From the NCBI GenBank assembly GCA_020348305.1, contig CP070746.1, positions 6,681,160 through 6,720,483 on the forward strand: 39,324 nucleotides of DNA, written 5' to 3'. The translations under genes were made by a program, and so were the position numbers. The notes beneath the pieces were generated by a model. The model made no database searches. It saw nothing but the letters and a program-made list of their open reading frames with translations, and was not told the origin of the DNA. Shown one piece after another: positions 1-8,605 of this stretch. Source of the stretch: Desulfobacterales bacterium (GTDB taxonomy: Bacteria; Desulfobacterota; Desulfobacteria; Desulfobacterales; JAHEIW01). Numbering within the stretch: the stretch's first letter is position 1; every line of letters begins with the position of its first letter.

Positions 1-1
1 A

Positions 2-1132
2 GACGCGGAACCGAAGGATTATCTTTTCCAGTTCCCCGGCGTCGACTGGGCGTTGAAACCCTGGTATGAATTAAAGGCAGACCTCGACAAGAAGTATGGA
101 TTCAATTACGGCATCTCCTATACGACCTTCTACCAAAAAGCGAGCGACACCTTCGGGTCGAAGGATGAAGCCGCCAGCTACGACCTCGACATTACTGCCA
201 CATGGACAGTTTTCGGCCGCGGCACGGGTACGACGACGATGCTCGGAGTTGAGTTCCTCAAGCGCGACACCCTGGGCACCGAGCTTTCGCCTCAGATTTT
301 GTTCACGCAGTTTGGATCGCTCTACTCGACCGCCGCGCCCTTCGGGGAGACCGATTCGTCCATCGGAGAGCTCTGGATACAGCAAAAATTCAGAAATGTC
401 TTTGGATTTCGCCTGGGGAGGATCTTTCCCATTACGGCATACGACTTCTTTCCGTTCAAAAACTTCCGGACAGACTTCATCGACTTCAATCACGTTACCA
501 ACGCAGCCATACCGCTGCCCTCCAACGGGCTCGGCGCGTTCGTCGTATACAGACCTCACTCCAAGGTCATGCTCCGCCTCGGCGCCCATGACGCCAACGC
601 GGATACGGAGAAATCCGGTTTTAACACCTACGAGAAGGGCGAACTTTTTAAGATTTTCGAGGTCGGCTACGATATAGGCTTGATACCGCGGAAGCCCGGG
701 CGTCCTCCGCATGGTCACGTCCACGTCTCGATCTGGCATCAGAACGAGCGGGAAGACGCCGGGATTGACAACGGTTGGGGCATCGCCGGCTCGGCTTTGC
801 AACGGTTCGGACGCTTTACGCCTTTCGTGCGCTATGGTTATGCGAACCACAACGACTTTGGTCCGACTCCCGTCAAGCACATGGCAAACGTGGGCTTGGT
901 CATAGATGGAATCTTCGGACAGGCCAATGATCGCATCGGTGTCGGCTACACCTGGTCCGATCCGGCCAATCGGGCGCTGGGCGATCAGAGCCAAATCGAT
1001 ACGTACTATCGCGTGCAGGTGACGCCAGAGATTCAAGTCGGCCCCACGTTCCAGCTCATCTTCGACCCTGTGCGCAACCCGGAAGAAGATACGATTTGCG
1101 TCTGGGGAATCCGTACTCGAATTGAATTCTAA
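2..1132 (+). CDS. Outer-membrane porin-like protein, 5' partial (carbohydrate porin OprB-like)
   Basis: The frame is open from the first bases of the window with no convincing start, so the gene begins upstream; the TTG at 53 is only an internal codon. What remains (about 376 residues) has alternating aromatic/polar strands typical of an outer-membrane beta-barrel and ends in RIEF, a C-terminal phenylalanine of the kind recognised by the BAM machinery. The pattern with repeated LGAHDAN, RYGYANHND and GVGYTWSDP segments resembles OprB-type carbohydrate-selective porins, which let small solutes diffuse across the outer membrane. Codon use is GC-richer than in the next genes. A long antisense frame covers it but has no protein-like features. 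The family call is by resemblance; the barrel nature is firmer than the substrate. Confidence 0.7.
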   Translation, partial: DAEPKDYLFQFPGVDWALKPWYELKADLDKKYGFNYGISYTTFYQKASDTFGSKDEAASYDLDITATWTVFGRGTGTTTMLGVEFLKRDTLGTELSPQILFTQFGSLYSTAAPFGETDSSIGELWIQQKFRNVFGFRLGRIFPITAYDFFPFKNFRTDFIDFNHVTNAAIPLPSNGLGAFVVYRPHSKVMLRLGAHDANADTEKSGFNTYEKGELFKIFEVGYDIGLIPRKPGRPPHGHVHVSIWHQNEREDAGIDNGWGIAGSALQRFGRFTPFVRYGYANHNDFGPTPVKHMANVGLVIDGIFGQANDRIGVGYTWSDPANRALGDQSQIDTYYRVQVTPEIQVGPTFQLIFDPVRNPEEDTICVWGIRTRIEF

Positions 1133-1213
1133 GATCAAAAGGGACAATCGCAAATTATTACATATATCTTCTGATAAACTAAAATATTTTCAAATCCCAA
1201 AAGCACAAATACC

Positions 1214-1343
1214 CCAACTAATCGCAGATGAGCCTCAATTACAGATATCATGCTATGGTATCTGTAAAAAATTTGGACTTTCAAAAATCCAGATATTGTA
1301 AACATATACAAATTTTGGGAGACTCCAAAAAAGTTTTGATATC
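1214..1343 (+). repeat. Interspersed intergenic repeat, copy A
   Basis: Starts with ccaactaatcgcagatgagcc and runs through gatatcatgctatggtatctg and agatattgtaaacatat. The same ordered blocks occur in copies B-E (2692, 3884, 4669, 6470). It fills much of the 325-nt gap between the porin and the LivH-type gene and has diverged most in its 3' half. I see no gene in this gap. Confidence 0.75.
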
Positions 1344-1457
1344 GTATTGTCCATTGAAGTTTTAGTTTACTTTCCAAATCTGTCAATTCAAGCATAGGTC
1401 AGGGTAGCTGATCGCTGTCTGTCATATTAAGTATTGTTCAGGACAATATCGGTCATC

Positions 1458-2348
1458 ATGAGCTATTTTATTCAAACCATTGGTTCTGGAATATTAACGG
1501 GTTTGATTTATGCTCTTTTGGGCCTTTGTATCGTATTGATATATAAAGCTTCAGGGGCATTCAACTTCGCCATCGGCCAGTTTATGGTCATCGGCTCCTA
1601 TCTCTTTTATACTATGTTTGTCGCTTTTAACCTTCCCTTGCCGATTGCCTTACCTTTAGGATTGTTGACCGCAGGGGGCATGGGGGCGCTCATTGAGAGG
1701 ATTACCATTAGACCCCTCTTAGGAAAAGATCCTATATTGATGACGAAGGTAACCCTGGGATTGTATTTATTCTTGAGTGCCTTTCTGAATTTTGCTCTCA
1801 ATTATACGGGCTCCCCAGGTTGGCAACCGTTGAATCTGCCGGATATCACGTTGGAATCAGGAGATATCCTGTATTTATCGGAGCGCATCTGGGCCGGAAT
1901 TCTATCTTTATTAACATTTGGTTTAGTTATGGTCGCTCTCTATCGAACCCGCTGGGGTTTAGCCATTCGAGCTGTCTCCGAAAACCAGGTCAAAGCCATG
2001 GCCTTTGGCATCAATGCCCGCTTTATTCTATTAATAATCTGGGCCATTAGCGCGGGCTGCATCGCCGTAGCAGGGATCATGATCTCTGACTTTGGTGTCC
2101 TCTCTGCCTCTGCAGCACCTGTGGGATTTCGGGCGCTTCCCGTAGTTATCATTGGAGGGATCGATAGTATTGGTGGAGCTCTGATTGCCGGGCTTATTAT
2201 CGGTATTTTTGAGAGCTTGGTGTTCGCCTATATTGAGCCCATGGGCCTGATTGGCTTCAAAGATGTGTCCACCTATATTATGATGTTAATCGTGCTCTTC
2301 ATCCGACCTTACGGGCTTTTCGGAACCGCACGGATCGAGAGGGTTTAA
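1458..2348 (+). CDS. Branched-chain amino-acid-type ABC permease (LivH family), orphan
   Basis: A 296-residue polytopic inner-membrane protein of the LivH/LivM permease family, which forms the membrane channel of high-affinity importers for branched-chain amino acids, amides or urea. It has about eight hydrophobic segments, an early GLIYALLGLCIVLIYKASG segment and the family's cytoplasmic EAA-like loop near GLAIRAVSENQVKAMAFGI. The ATG at 1458 is preferred over the in-frame TTG at 1434 because the protein then starts right before the first membrane segment. The partner genes livM, livG, livF and livK are not present in the window, so it cannot make a complete transporter by itself here. Intergenic repeats lie on both sides. 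The family is secure; the substrate and whether it functions are not. Confidence 0.85.
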   Translation: MSYFIQTIGSGILTGLIYALLGLCIVLIYKASGAFNFAIGQFMVIGSYLFYTMFVAFNLPLPIALPLGLLTAGGMGALIERITIRPLLGKDPILMTKVTLGLYLFLSAFLNFALNYTGSPGWQPLNLPDITLESGDILYLSERIWAGILSLLTFGLVMVALYRTRWGLAIRAVSENQVKAMAFGINARFILLIIWAISAGCIAVAGIMISDFGVLSASAAPVGFRALPVVIIGGIDSIGGALIAGLIIGIFESLVFAYIEPMGLIGFKDVSTYIMMLIVLFIRPYGLFGTARIERV

Positions 2349-2691
2349 GGGTTAAACTTGTATCTTTAAATTCGTGAAATTATTTCTGTCAAGAATGAAG
2401 GCGTGGCACCTCATTTGGGTTCTTCCCAAAAAGTCAACCCATGAAACATCTTCCCTTTACTCCCATGCGTTACTGCGATTCATCCCCCATTAATGTGAAT
2501 GCACCTCCAAAAAAAATCGGATGTACAGGCTTATAGCATCTTTCCGGTTTGGGGGTTTATGAGGCTTTTTTATCTAAAAGATCGATCATTGACAGGCGCA
2601 AGGCCTCAGTATATGGTACTTGACTCTCTTCAATTTTTGAAACATATTTTAGATGCTTTGGAAAAAAAATACTCTTCCAAAATTGTGATAT
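2349..2691. other. Intergenic gap, no gene recognised
   Basis: About 340 nt between the LivH-type gene and repeat copy B. A 66-codon frame starting at 2499 has no ribosome site, no family resemblance and runs into the repeat, so I do not call it. Confidence 0.5.
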
Positions 2692-2909
2692 CCAACTAAT
2701 CGCAGCTTAGCCTGATTTACCGATATGTGAATAGTATCTGCAAAAAATTTGGCCCCCTAAAAGTACCGATACTGTAAACTAATCTCAGAATTGACCGGCT
2801 TTCAAAACTTGTGATATCAGATTAGGATATCTGCATTTTTACAAGAGTTGTGATTACATCATACTAATCACAACCTTGGGTCAAGTTGTGATATCTTATG
2901 AAATCACAG
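2692..2909 (+). repeat. Interspersed intergenic repeat, copy B (full length)
   Basis: Begins ccaactaatcgcag and ends near gatatcttatgaaatcaca. It shares long near-identical stretches with copy D, including gatatgtgaatagtatctgc, ttgtgatatcagattaggat and atctgcatttttacaagagt. Near its 3' end is a perfect 10-bp inverted repeat, gttgtgatta/taatcacaac (2847-2856 with 2865-2874, 8-nt loop). It lies upstream of the ABC ATPase gene. Confidence 0.85.
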
Positions 2910-3061
2910 GTTTTCTGAGGGGCGGTTTTTTGCCGATTATCTCAATATATATGCACCTCACCGCTTGTTATTTGTTCTTCACCATATCATAAAATTTTAA
3001 TGGCTGTAGTTTACTCAAAACACAATTACCTTTTTGTTCTGCACTGAAAGGAAATAGGCCG

Positions 3062-3856
3062 ATGGGCAGTATAAAAAGCAGCGAGAAACCAATCATTAAA
3101 GTACGGGGATTGCATAAATACTTCGGCCCTGTACATATCATCAAAGGCGTTGGCTTGGATTTGTGGCCCAGTGAGGTAATCGTCATTATGGGGCCTTCTG
3201 GTGGCGGAAAAAGCACCTTTTTACGCTGCCTTAACTTTCTGGAGGAGCAATTGGCGGGAACTATCGAAGTTGACGGTGTAGAAGTTAATACTGAGGAATC
3301 AGCAAGTAAGGTGAAAAAACGGATTCGGCAAATCCGCCGAAACGCAGCGATGATTTTTCAAGAATTTAACCTTTTCCCGCATATGACTGTCTTGGGTAAC
3401 ATTATCGAAGGTGCTGTCACAGTCAAAAAGATGCCCCAAAAACAAGCCATCGCCAGAGCGGAGGAGCTACTGGCCTCGATGGGTCTGTTGGAGAAGCGTG
3501 ACGATTTCCCTTCCTACCTGGCGGCTGGCGAGCAACAACGGGTGGCGATCGCTCGCTCTCTTTTCATGGAACCCAAGATTATCTTGTTCGATGATCCGAC
3601 CTCGGCCCTCGATCCGACCTTAATTGTCGAGTTAGTGGATACGCTGACAAAACTGGCCAATGAAGGGATAGCTATGATAGTTGTCACAAACGAGGCGTAT
3701 TTAGCCCGTAATATAGCCGATAAGGTTATGCTTTTAGACGATGGTGTTTGGGTAGAAATAGCTCCACCTGATGAACTGTTTACCAATCCCAAAAAAGAGC
3801 GTACACGCAAGTTTTTGGAACGCATTTCGTTGAAAGACATTAGTGCTGGTGCATAG
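3062..3856 (+). CDS. Amino-acid-type ABC transporter ATPase (GlnQ/HisP-like) with eroded catalytic motifs
   Basis: A 264-residue ABC ATPase most like the GlnQ/HisP subfamily, which powers polar amino-acid importers at the inner membrane. Walker A is intact (GPSGGGKST, residues 44-52) and the Q-loop FQEFNLFPH is present. Three hallmark sites differ from the family: the signature LSGGQ reads LAAGE (153-157), the catalytic glutamate after Walker B is aspartate (FDDPTSALDP, D178), and the switch histidine is asparagine (VVTNE, N210). Together these predict weak or no ATP hydrolysis while nucleotide binding may remain. No cognate permease or binding protein is adjacent. AAAGGA upstream is an acceptable ribosome site. 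It is flanked by repeat copies B and C. It could be a decaying paralog or a non-hydrolysing regulatory protein. Confidence 0.9.
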   Translation: MGSIKSSEKPIIKVRGLHKYFGPVHIIKGVGLDLWPSEVIVIMGPSGGGKSTFLRCLNFLEEQLAGTIEVDGVEVNTEESASKVKKRIRQIRRNAAMIFQEFNLFPHMTVLGNIIEGAVTVKKMPQKQAIARAEELLASMGLLEKRDDFPSYLAAGEQQRVAIARSLFMEPKIILFDDPTSALDPTLIVELVDTLTKLANEGIAMIVVTNEAYLARNIADKVMLLDDGVWVEIAPPDELFTNPKKERTRKFLERISLKDISAGA

Positions 3857-3883
3857 AATTCAAGCGAATTTTTTGTCATATCT

Positions 3884-4100
3884 CCAACTAATCGCAACTG
3901 AGCCTTAATTGCAGATATCAACAACAAAAACCAAATATCTTGTGATTTCGGATTTTGCATGTATTGTAAACATCTATGCAAAATTGATCGACCCTAAAAA
4001 CTTGTGATTCCAAATTATGGTATCTGTATTTTTATCAGAGTTGGGATTACATCTTACTAATCTGCATTTTGGTATAAATTGTGATATTTCATGATATCAC
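3884..4100 (+). repeat. Interspersed intergenic repeat, copy C (full length, subtype 2)
   Basis: Begins ccaactaatcgcaactgagcc and ends at gatatttcatgatatcac. Its 5' third has the variant gatatcaacaacaaaaacc, shared with copy E but not with B or D, so the family has at least two subtypes. Its last bases cover an ATG at 4091, which argues for the later start of the next gene. Confidence 0.85.
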
Positions 4101-4120
4101 CACTCGAAATCCTCAATATT

Positions 4121-4657
4121 ATGAATATAACGTCTGTTAAAGAATACAGCCGAAATATTTCTTTGGCATTGCTTCATGCCTTTACTTTATTCTTGCTTGC
4201 ATATGGAGTCCCTTATACATATGAAATGTTTTCCTCTGATAAACATATTGTCATTGACCAAATAGGAAAGATTCGTTTTATTGGCCCAATATTAATAGTA
4301 ATTGGAATAATTGGATGTCTGTCTTGTTTATGGAATTTTATTTTTACCGCAAAGGGATCACCCTTACCAGGCGATCAAAAACATCTTATCATTAAAGGGC
4401 TTTATCGGTATGTTCGAAACCCAATGTATCTTTCATTTTATCTTATCATTTTTGGCGAGGCCTTATATTTTCAATCACTGGATTTGCTACTCTATCTTTC
4501 AGTGTGGATAGTTTTATGCGAAATTAGATTAATCTTTTTTGAAGAACGTTCCTTGAAGAAGAGATTTGGAGAGACTTACGAACAGTATCGCAAGTCCGTG
4601 CATCGCTGGATTCCGCGCCTGACACCTTATCGAAAAAATGATTCAGAGTCCCAATAA
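4121..4657 (+). CDS. Isoprenylcysteine carboxyl methyltransferase-like membrane protein
   Basis: A 178-residue integral membrane protein of the ICMT/PEMT-like methyltransferase family. Four to five hydrophobic segments are followed by GLYRYVRNPMYLSF, the family's SAM-binding R-x-P-x-Y signature, and a C-terminal EERSLKKRFGETYEQYRKSV helix with the conserved charged pattern. Bacterial members methylate small or membrane-associated substrates that are mostly unknown. An in-frame ATG at 4091 would add ten residues but lies inside repeat copy C. Neither start has a clear ribosome site. It stands alone between repeats C and D, so context does not suggest a substrate. Confidence 0.8.
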   Translation: MNITSVKEYSRNISLALLHAFTLFLLAYGVPYTYEMFSSDKHIVIDQIGKIRFIGPILIVIGIIGCLSCLWNFIFTAKGSPLPGDQKHLIIKGLYRYVRNPMYLSFYLIIFGEALYFQSLDLLLYLSVWIVLCEIRLIFFEERSLKKRFGETYEQYRKSVHRWIPRLTPYRKNDSESQ

Positions 4658-4668
4658 ACCTTAGATTT

Positions 4669-4860
4669 CCAGCTAATCGCAAATGAGCCTCATTACCGAT
4701 ATGTGAATAGTATCTGCAAAAAATCGGGACTCTCAAAAGTACTGATTATGTAAACTTATCTGCAAAATTGACCGACCTTCAAAACTTGTGATATCAGATT
4801 AGGATATCTGCATTTTTACAAGAGTTGTGATTACATATATCTGTACTTGGGTGAAATATA
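4669..4860 (+). repeat. Interspersed intergenic repeat, copy D
   Basis: Begins ccagctaatcgcaaatgagc, then matches copy B almost base for base through the ttgtgatatcagattaggat and gagttgtgattaca blocks, and fades out at the 3' end. It fills the gap between the convergent methyltransferase-like and lipoprotein genes. Confidence 0.85.
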
Positions 4861-4919
4861 ACTTTCTGGCAAGCAACAAAAGAACTCGAAAGATACACAG
4901 TTAGCCACTGTGCTTATGA

Positions 4920-6392
4920 TCACTGCTCACATGGGGTTCTAAAAGGATAGTAGAACCACTCAGGACCGTCAATTTGGACTGTGGGAAGAAGGGGGAGATT
5001 CTTATATTGATTAAGGCCGCGTCGAAGATTCCACGGCTTTTCATTCCAACCTGCAACATTGAAAGCCCCAGCCCACTCGGTGACTCGCTTTCGCCCAAAT
5101 AGCTTAAAACGAGCTCGCACGGACCAGAAGTAATCGGTGCAAGGATAAAGTGTTTCCTTAATCATGTGATAAGGCTCGAGGATATTTCTCTCAGTGTATA
5201 CCGGCTGGGTCGGGACAAGAACCAGTTTCATTTTATATGGAAGACCTGTTTCAAAAATCTTGATATCATAACGTACGTTAGAAATCTGATGGTGCTGACC
5301 ATCAGCATTGATTAGATCATGGGCTCTTGGGAAACGTTCCCACCGAAGTACTGGTTGGGTACTGTTGACCTCAACAAACTCAAGATTGCCGATGGCTCTG
5401 TGAGGACGATTGCTGAACAGCGATTCGCAGAAGAAGCAATATTCAAGTGCCGGATAAACAGGTTTCAGAACATAGTGGGGTACTGGTTCAGATTGCGATT
5501 TTTGGTTCTGCCCGCTCGATGTGGTTGTCTGATTAAGATCTTCCCTAACTGGCAGAATCGGGTAGAATAGCAGGAAATTCTCGTCCACAATGTCCTCGGC
5601 CAGCGTCTTTATCCCCCGTTCAATAGCTTCTGTCAATTTCGTCGCACCGTTTTCTGCCCACTCTTTAAGTTGGCGCGACTCGCTGATAAATTCGTATCTC
5701 CCATCGCTCAGCACAGCACCTGTGTCGACTGAGATCATGCGTGCCCGCGCCCCCATTTTTAACGAAGGTGTATGAGATAACACAGACCAGTCAAAAGACA
5801 GGTGTGTGAGTTCCAGCTCAAGTACGTTGTTAACTCCCTCTGCTGAGAGTGCTGCATAGTTTGGTTTCTCGGAGATGATTTCTGGATCCGCTTCTGGCAT
5901 ACGAATGAATTGTATGTCTGTATTATCGGTAGCGTAATTTCGGGCATGATTAATTAGTTGTGTTTGTAGATAAGGCGTCTGAAGCATGGCACGGGCGTTT
6001 GCCTCGGCCTCTTTGAGCGTGTCAGACGAATACCCAGTTTCTGAGCCTTCTATTCCACCAATCAGGGCGCCTATTGACACGAACACCGGTAGCAGTAAGA
6101 CCACCGCGCCGCAAACATATCCTTCACATGTTCCCCCGCTTGCCCAAGCATAATAACCACTTAATGCGCCGAAAGCTGCACCTGCCGCTGCACCTTGTCC
6201 ACGGGTATATCCGAGGTCTACACTCTCAATTTCAGGTGGGGCAAGAACCTTAACCAGCGCCACTTTTTGCATGACAGCATTTAGGCCCACGGACTGCGAA
6301 GCAAAATAGTCAGGAATCTGCGGTGCGTTAGTAGCGCAGCCCGACAGCTGAGCGAAAATTAATGTGATCACGAGTAGCTTGAATGTGTTCAT
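4920..6392 (-). CDS. Large lipoprotein with glycine-zipper segment
   Basis: A 490-residue protein with a lipoprotein signal peptide: positively charged start, hydrophobic run and lipobox LSGC around residue 19, so the mature protein is probably lipidated and envelope-anchored. A glycine/alanine-rich hydrophobic stretch follows at roughly residues 65-120 (GQGAAAGAAFGALSG and later IGALIGGIEG), resembling glycine-zipper membrane segments of outer-membrane lipoproteins. The long C-terminal part has no domain I recognise. The ATG at 6392 is chosen because it gives the exact signal peptide and follows a purine-rich GAGAAGAG; the in-frame ATG at 6422 would add ten residues ahead of it. The stop faces repeat D and the start faces repeat E. 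The function is unknown. Confidence 0.8.
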   Translation of the reverse strand: MNTFKLLVITLIFAQLSGCATNAPQIPDYFASQSVGLNAVMQKVALVKVLAPPEIESVDLGYTRGQGAAAGAAFGALSGYYAWASGGTCEGYVCGAVVLLLPVFVSIGALIGGIEGSETGYSSDTLKEAEANARAMLQTPYLQTQLINHARNYATDNTDIQFIRMPEADPEIISEKPNYAALSAEGVNNVLELELTHLSFDWSVLSHTPSLKMGARARMISVDTGAVLSDGRYEFISESRQLKEWAENGATKLTEAIERGIKTLAEDIVDENFLLFYPILPVREDLNQTTTSSGQNQKSQSEPVPHYVLKPVYPALEYCFFCESLFSNRPHRAIGNLEFVEVNSTQPVLRWERFPRAHDLINADGQHHQISNVRYDIKIFETGLPYKMKLVLVPTQPVYTERNILEPYHMIKETLYPCTDYFWSVRARFKLFGRKRVTEWAGAFNVAGWNEKPWNLRRGLNQYKNLPLLPTVQIDGPEWFYYPFRTPCEQ

Positions 6393-6469
6393 TTCTCTTC
6401 TCAGCAAGGAGGGGAAAATCATGAATTACAACGACCTACCTAAAATATAACCGATTTAATGCTTTTCGG

Positions 6470-6562
6470 CAATCAAACAAGCCTTAATTGCTGATATCAA
6501 CAATAAAAACCAAGTATCTTGCGTCCTTGCATTTTGCAGGTATTGTAAACGTATCTGAATTA
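6470..6562 (+). repeat. Interspersed intergenic repeat, copy E (truncated, subtype 2)
   Basis: It has gccttaattgctgatatcaa, caataaaaaccaagtatctt and tattgtaaacgtatctga, matching the first half of copy C, and then stops. It lies just upstream of the lipoprotein start, about 240 nt before the tRNA-Pro fragment. Confidence 0.7.
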
Positions 6563-6802
6563 TTTTTAGTAGAAAGAAATATAAGGTTTCTGGAGACTTT
6601 ACATTAATTGTTCGGTGCGATAGCCCTACCCTCTTTTTTATGGTCTGTGTTCCCTATATGTACCCTTTTGTGCTGACAGTTTGCGTAACTTATTGATATT
6701 ATGCACGGCATGCACACTATGCGAAAATAGGTTTGGAAAATAGGTAGACGAGAATATGTTTTTATTTTAATAAGTTAGATGATGCGTTTAATGGCGTTTC
6801 GC

Positions 6803-6852
<50 letters not shown>

Positions 6853-6860
6853 TAATTTCA

Positions 6861-6893
6861 AGCACTTAGGAGCCATCCTAAAGTGCTTTTTTT
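6861..6893 (+). terminator. Rho-independent terminator behind the tRNA-Pro fragment
   Basis: agcacttagga and tcctaaagtgct form an 11-bp stem (one bulged A) with a short gcca-type loop, followed by seven T. Its place ten bases after the CCA end fits the native terminator of the tRNA gene. Confidence 0.8.
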
Positions 6894-7360
6894 GTGGATT
6901 TTGGCTTCCAGGTACCCAATAGGTACCCTACTCTCCCTTTGAATAATTTTTCCATACCTCTAACTCACTGAAAATATTAGAAGCAAATTATTGCTTTCTG
7001 ATAGAGAATATTCGGTCGATTAACATATCATCATATATTTCAGTCAGTTAAAATGTTAATGCTCCTGCGACCATCTGCGACTCCAGCAGGCAGTCTTTCG
7101 ACCCTTTCCATCATCATCAGAAACAGTCACGGTTTTGGGCTGAGGCCTTTCAAAAGTTAGTGACAACACAGCATATGAGGACTGATTTACCCTCGTTTTT
7201 CATGTAAACTCATAGCAAAATTCGGAGTCGAACAATGCAGCTGTTTTTTAATTTTATAACAATATGTAAAAACGCGTTAATAAAAGTTGCATAATCGCGG
7301 TATTTATAATACAAAAATAGCGACATAAAAAATGACAATATCGCGGCAGGAGAATCCGAA
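6894..7360. other. Intergenic gap after the att site, no gene recognised
   Basis: About 470 AT-rich bases. The only pattern noted is a tandem direct repeat of aggtaccc (6910-6917 and 6921-6928) close to the tRNA fragment, where recombinase arm sites are sometimes found. The ribosome site of the next gene (caggag) is at its end. Confidence 0.4.
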
Positions 7361-8593
7361 ATGATAGAACACTACCCAAGATGGCAAAAGGCAACCATCA
7401 AAAAACTGATGTTAGAAAGACGTGTGCTGTTATTGAGCGGTCCAAGGCAATGTGGCAAAACCACACTGGCACGTGAACTGGAATCCAATGAGACTGAATA
7501 CAGGACACTTGATGACGGTACACTTAGAGAAGCTGCCGAAAACGATCCACAGGGATTCATCAAACGCAGAACCAAAACATTGATTGTTGATGAAGTGCAG
7601 CGAATCCCATCCCTGCTTTCAGCAATTAAGAAAGCTGAAGACGAAGACACCCGTCCCGGACAGTATCTATTGACTGGATCCACCAACATACAATCGCTTC
7701 CAACTGTTAGAGAATCTCTTGCCGGACGAATCGCTAAAATCCGATTACGCCCACTCGCCCAGGGGGAAATCGAAAGAAATGCTTCCCGGTTTATTGATTC
7801 CGCATTTAATCAATCGTTCTCGCTCAGACATAGCCACTATGACCGCGATGCTCTCCTAGAAATCGCTTTCAGAGGAGGCTTTCCAGAGCCGATGTTGCTT
7901 CAGGATCGCGGTCGAAAGCGATGGCACTCCGACTACGTTAATGCCATACTGGAAAGAGATTTGAAAGAGATCGCCAGAATTCAGCGAAAAAATACCATGC
8001 GAGAACTGGTACACACACTCGCAGCATGGTCGGGCAAATTCATGGACCTATCCGCCATCGGCTCTGGACTATTCATCCGGCGACCCACACTCGAAAGCTA
8101 CATTAACGCATTAGAGACACTCTATCTGATTGAGCGTGTATACCCTTGGACGAAAACAGACTATGCGCGTGTCGGTAAACGAAGCAGGCTCTTTATGGTC
8201 GACAGCGGTCTGATGGCGTCCCAGCTTAGCTGGAAAATGGACCAAGTACGATTAGATTCCGATCGCTCTGGCAAACTGATTGAAACGTTCGCCTTCAATG
8301 AAATCATGGCGCAAGTTGACGCCGGAGAGGGTCGCTATGAACTATTTCACTACCGTGACCGTGAAAAACGTGAAATTGATTTCCTAATAGAAAGGGAAGA
8401 TAATGCATTGCTTGGCATTGAAATCAAAGCCGGATCTGCTGTTGAAAAAAAGGATTTTAACCATATTCGTTGGTTCCAGAAAAATCTAATAAAAAAACAA
8501 AAATTTATCGGTATTATTCTTTATACAGGGGAATTTCCCGCCTCTTTCGGCGATAACTTGTGGGCGGTGCCCTTCGGTCTTTTATGGTCTTAG
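7361..8593 (+). CDS. AAA-family ATPase with DUF4143 C-terminal domain
   Basis: A 410-residue member of the AAA_14/DUF4143 group. The N-terminal ATPase domain has Walker A SGPRQCGKTT (26-35) and Walker B LIVDEVQRIP (74 onward), followed by TGSTNIQ, a sensor-like motif. The C-terminal domain carries REIDFLIE followed by LLGIEIKAG around residues 340-365, a spaced D and E-x-K pattern like PD-(D/E)xK nucleases. The length is typical and the start follows CAGGAG. Such proteins are very common in accessory regions of bacteria and archaea and their role is not settled; defence or mobile-element functions have been suggested. It is the first gene after the tRNA-Pro remnant, consistent with island cargo. 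It appears intact. Confidence 0.9.
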   Translation: MIEHYPRWQKATIKKLMLERRVLLLSGPRQCGKTTLARELESNETEYRTLDDGTLREAAENDPQGFIKRRTKTLIVDEVQRIPSLLSAIKKAEDEDTRPGQYLLTGSTNIQSLPTVRESLAGRIAKIRLRPLAQGEIERNASRFIDSAFNQSFSLRHSHYDRDALLEIAFRGGFPEPMLLQDRGRKRWHSDYVNAILERDLKEIARIQRKNTMRELVHTLAAWSGKFMDLSAIGSGLFIRRPTLESYINALETLYLIERVYPWTKTDYARVGKRSRLFMVDSGLMASQLSWKMDQVRLDSDRSGKLIETFAFNEIMAQVDAGEGRYELFHYRDREKREIDFLIEREDNALLGIEIKAGSAVEKKDFNHIRWFQKNLIKKQKFIGIILYTGEFPASFGDNLWAVPFGLLWS

Positions 8594-8605
8594 CGCACAG
8601 TTTAA

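Noticed and set aside
71..1153. A 360-codon minus-strand frame opposite the porin
   Set aside because: It mirrors a GC-rich gene, has no ribosome site, and its sequence lacks any domain or hydrophobic core; the plus-strand frame has clear barrel features.
2499..2699. A 66-codon hypothetical gene
   Set aside because: No ribosome site, no family resemblance, and it ends inside repeat copy B.
1133..6600. CRISPR array from the regularly placed repeats
   Set aside because: Repeat units are about 200 bp, diverged, and separated by whole genes; no short identical repeats with equal spacers.
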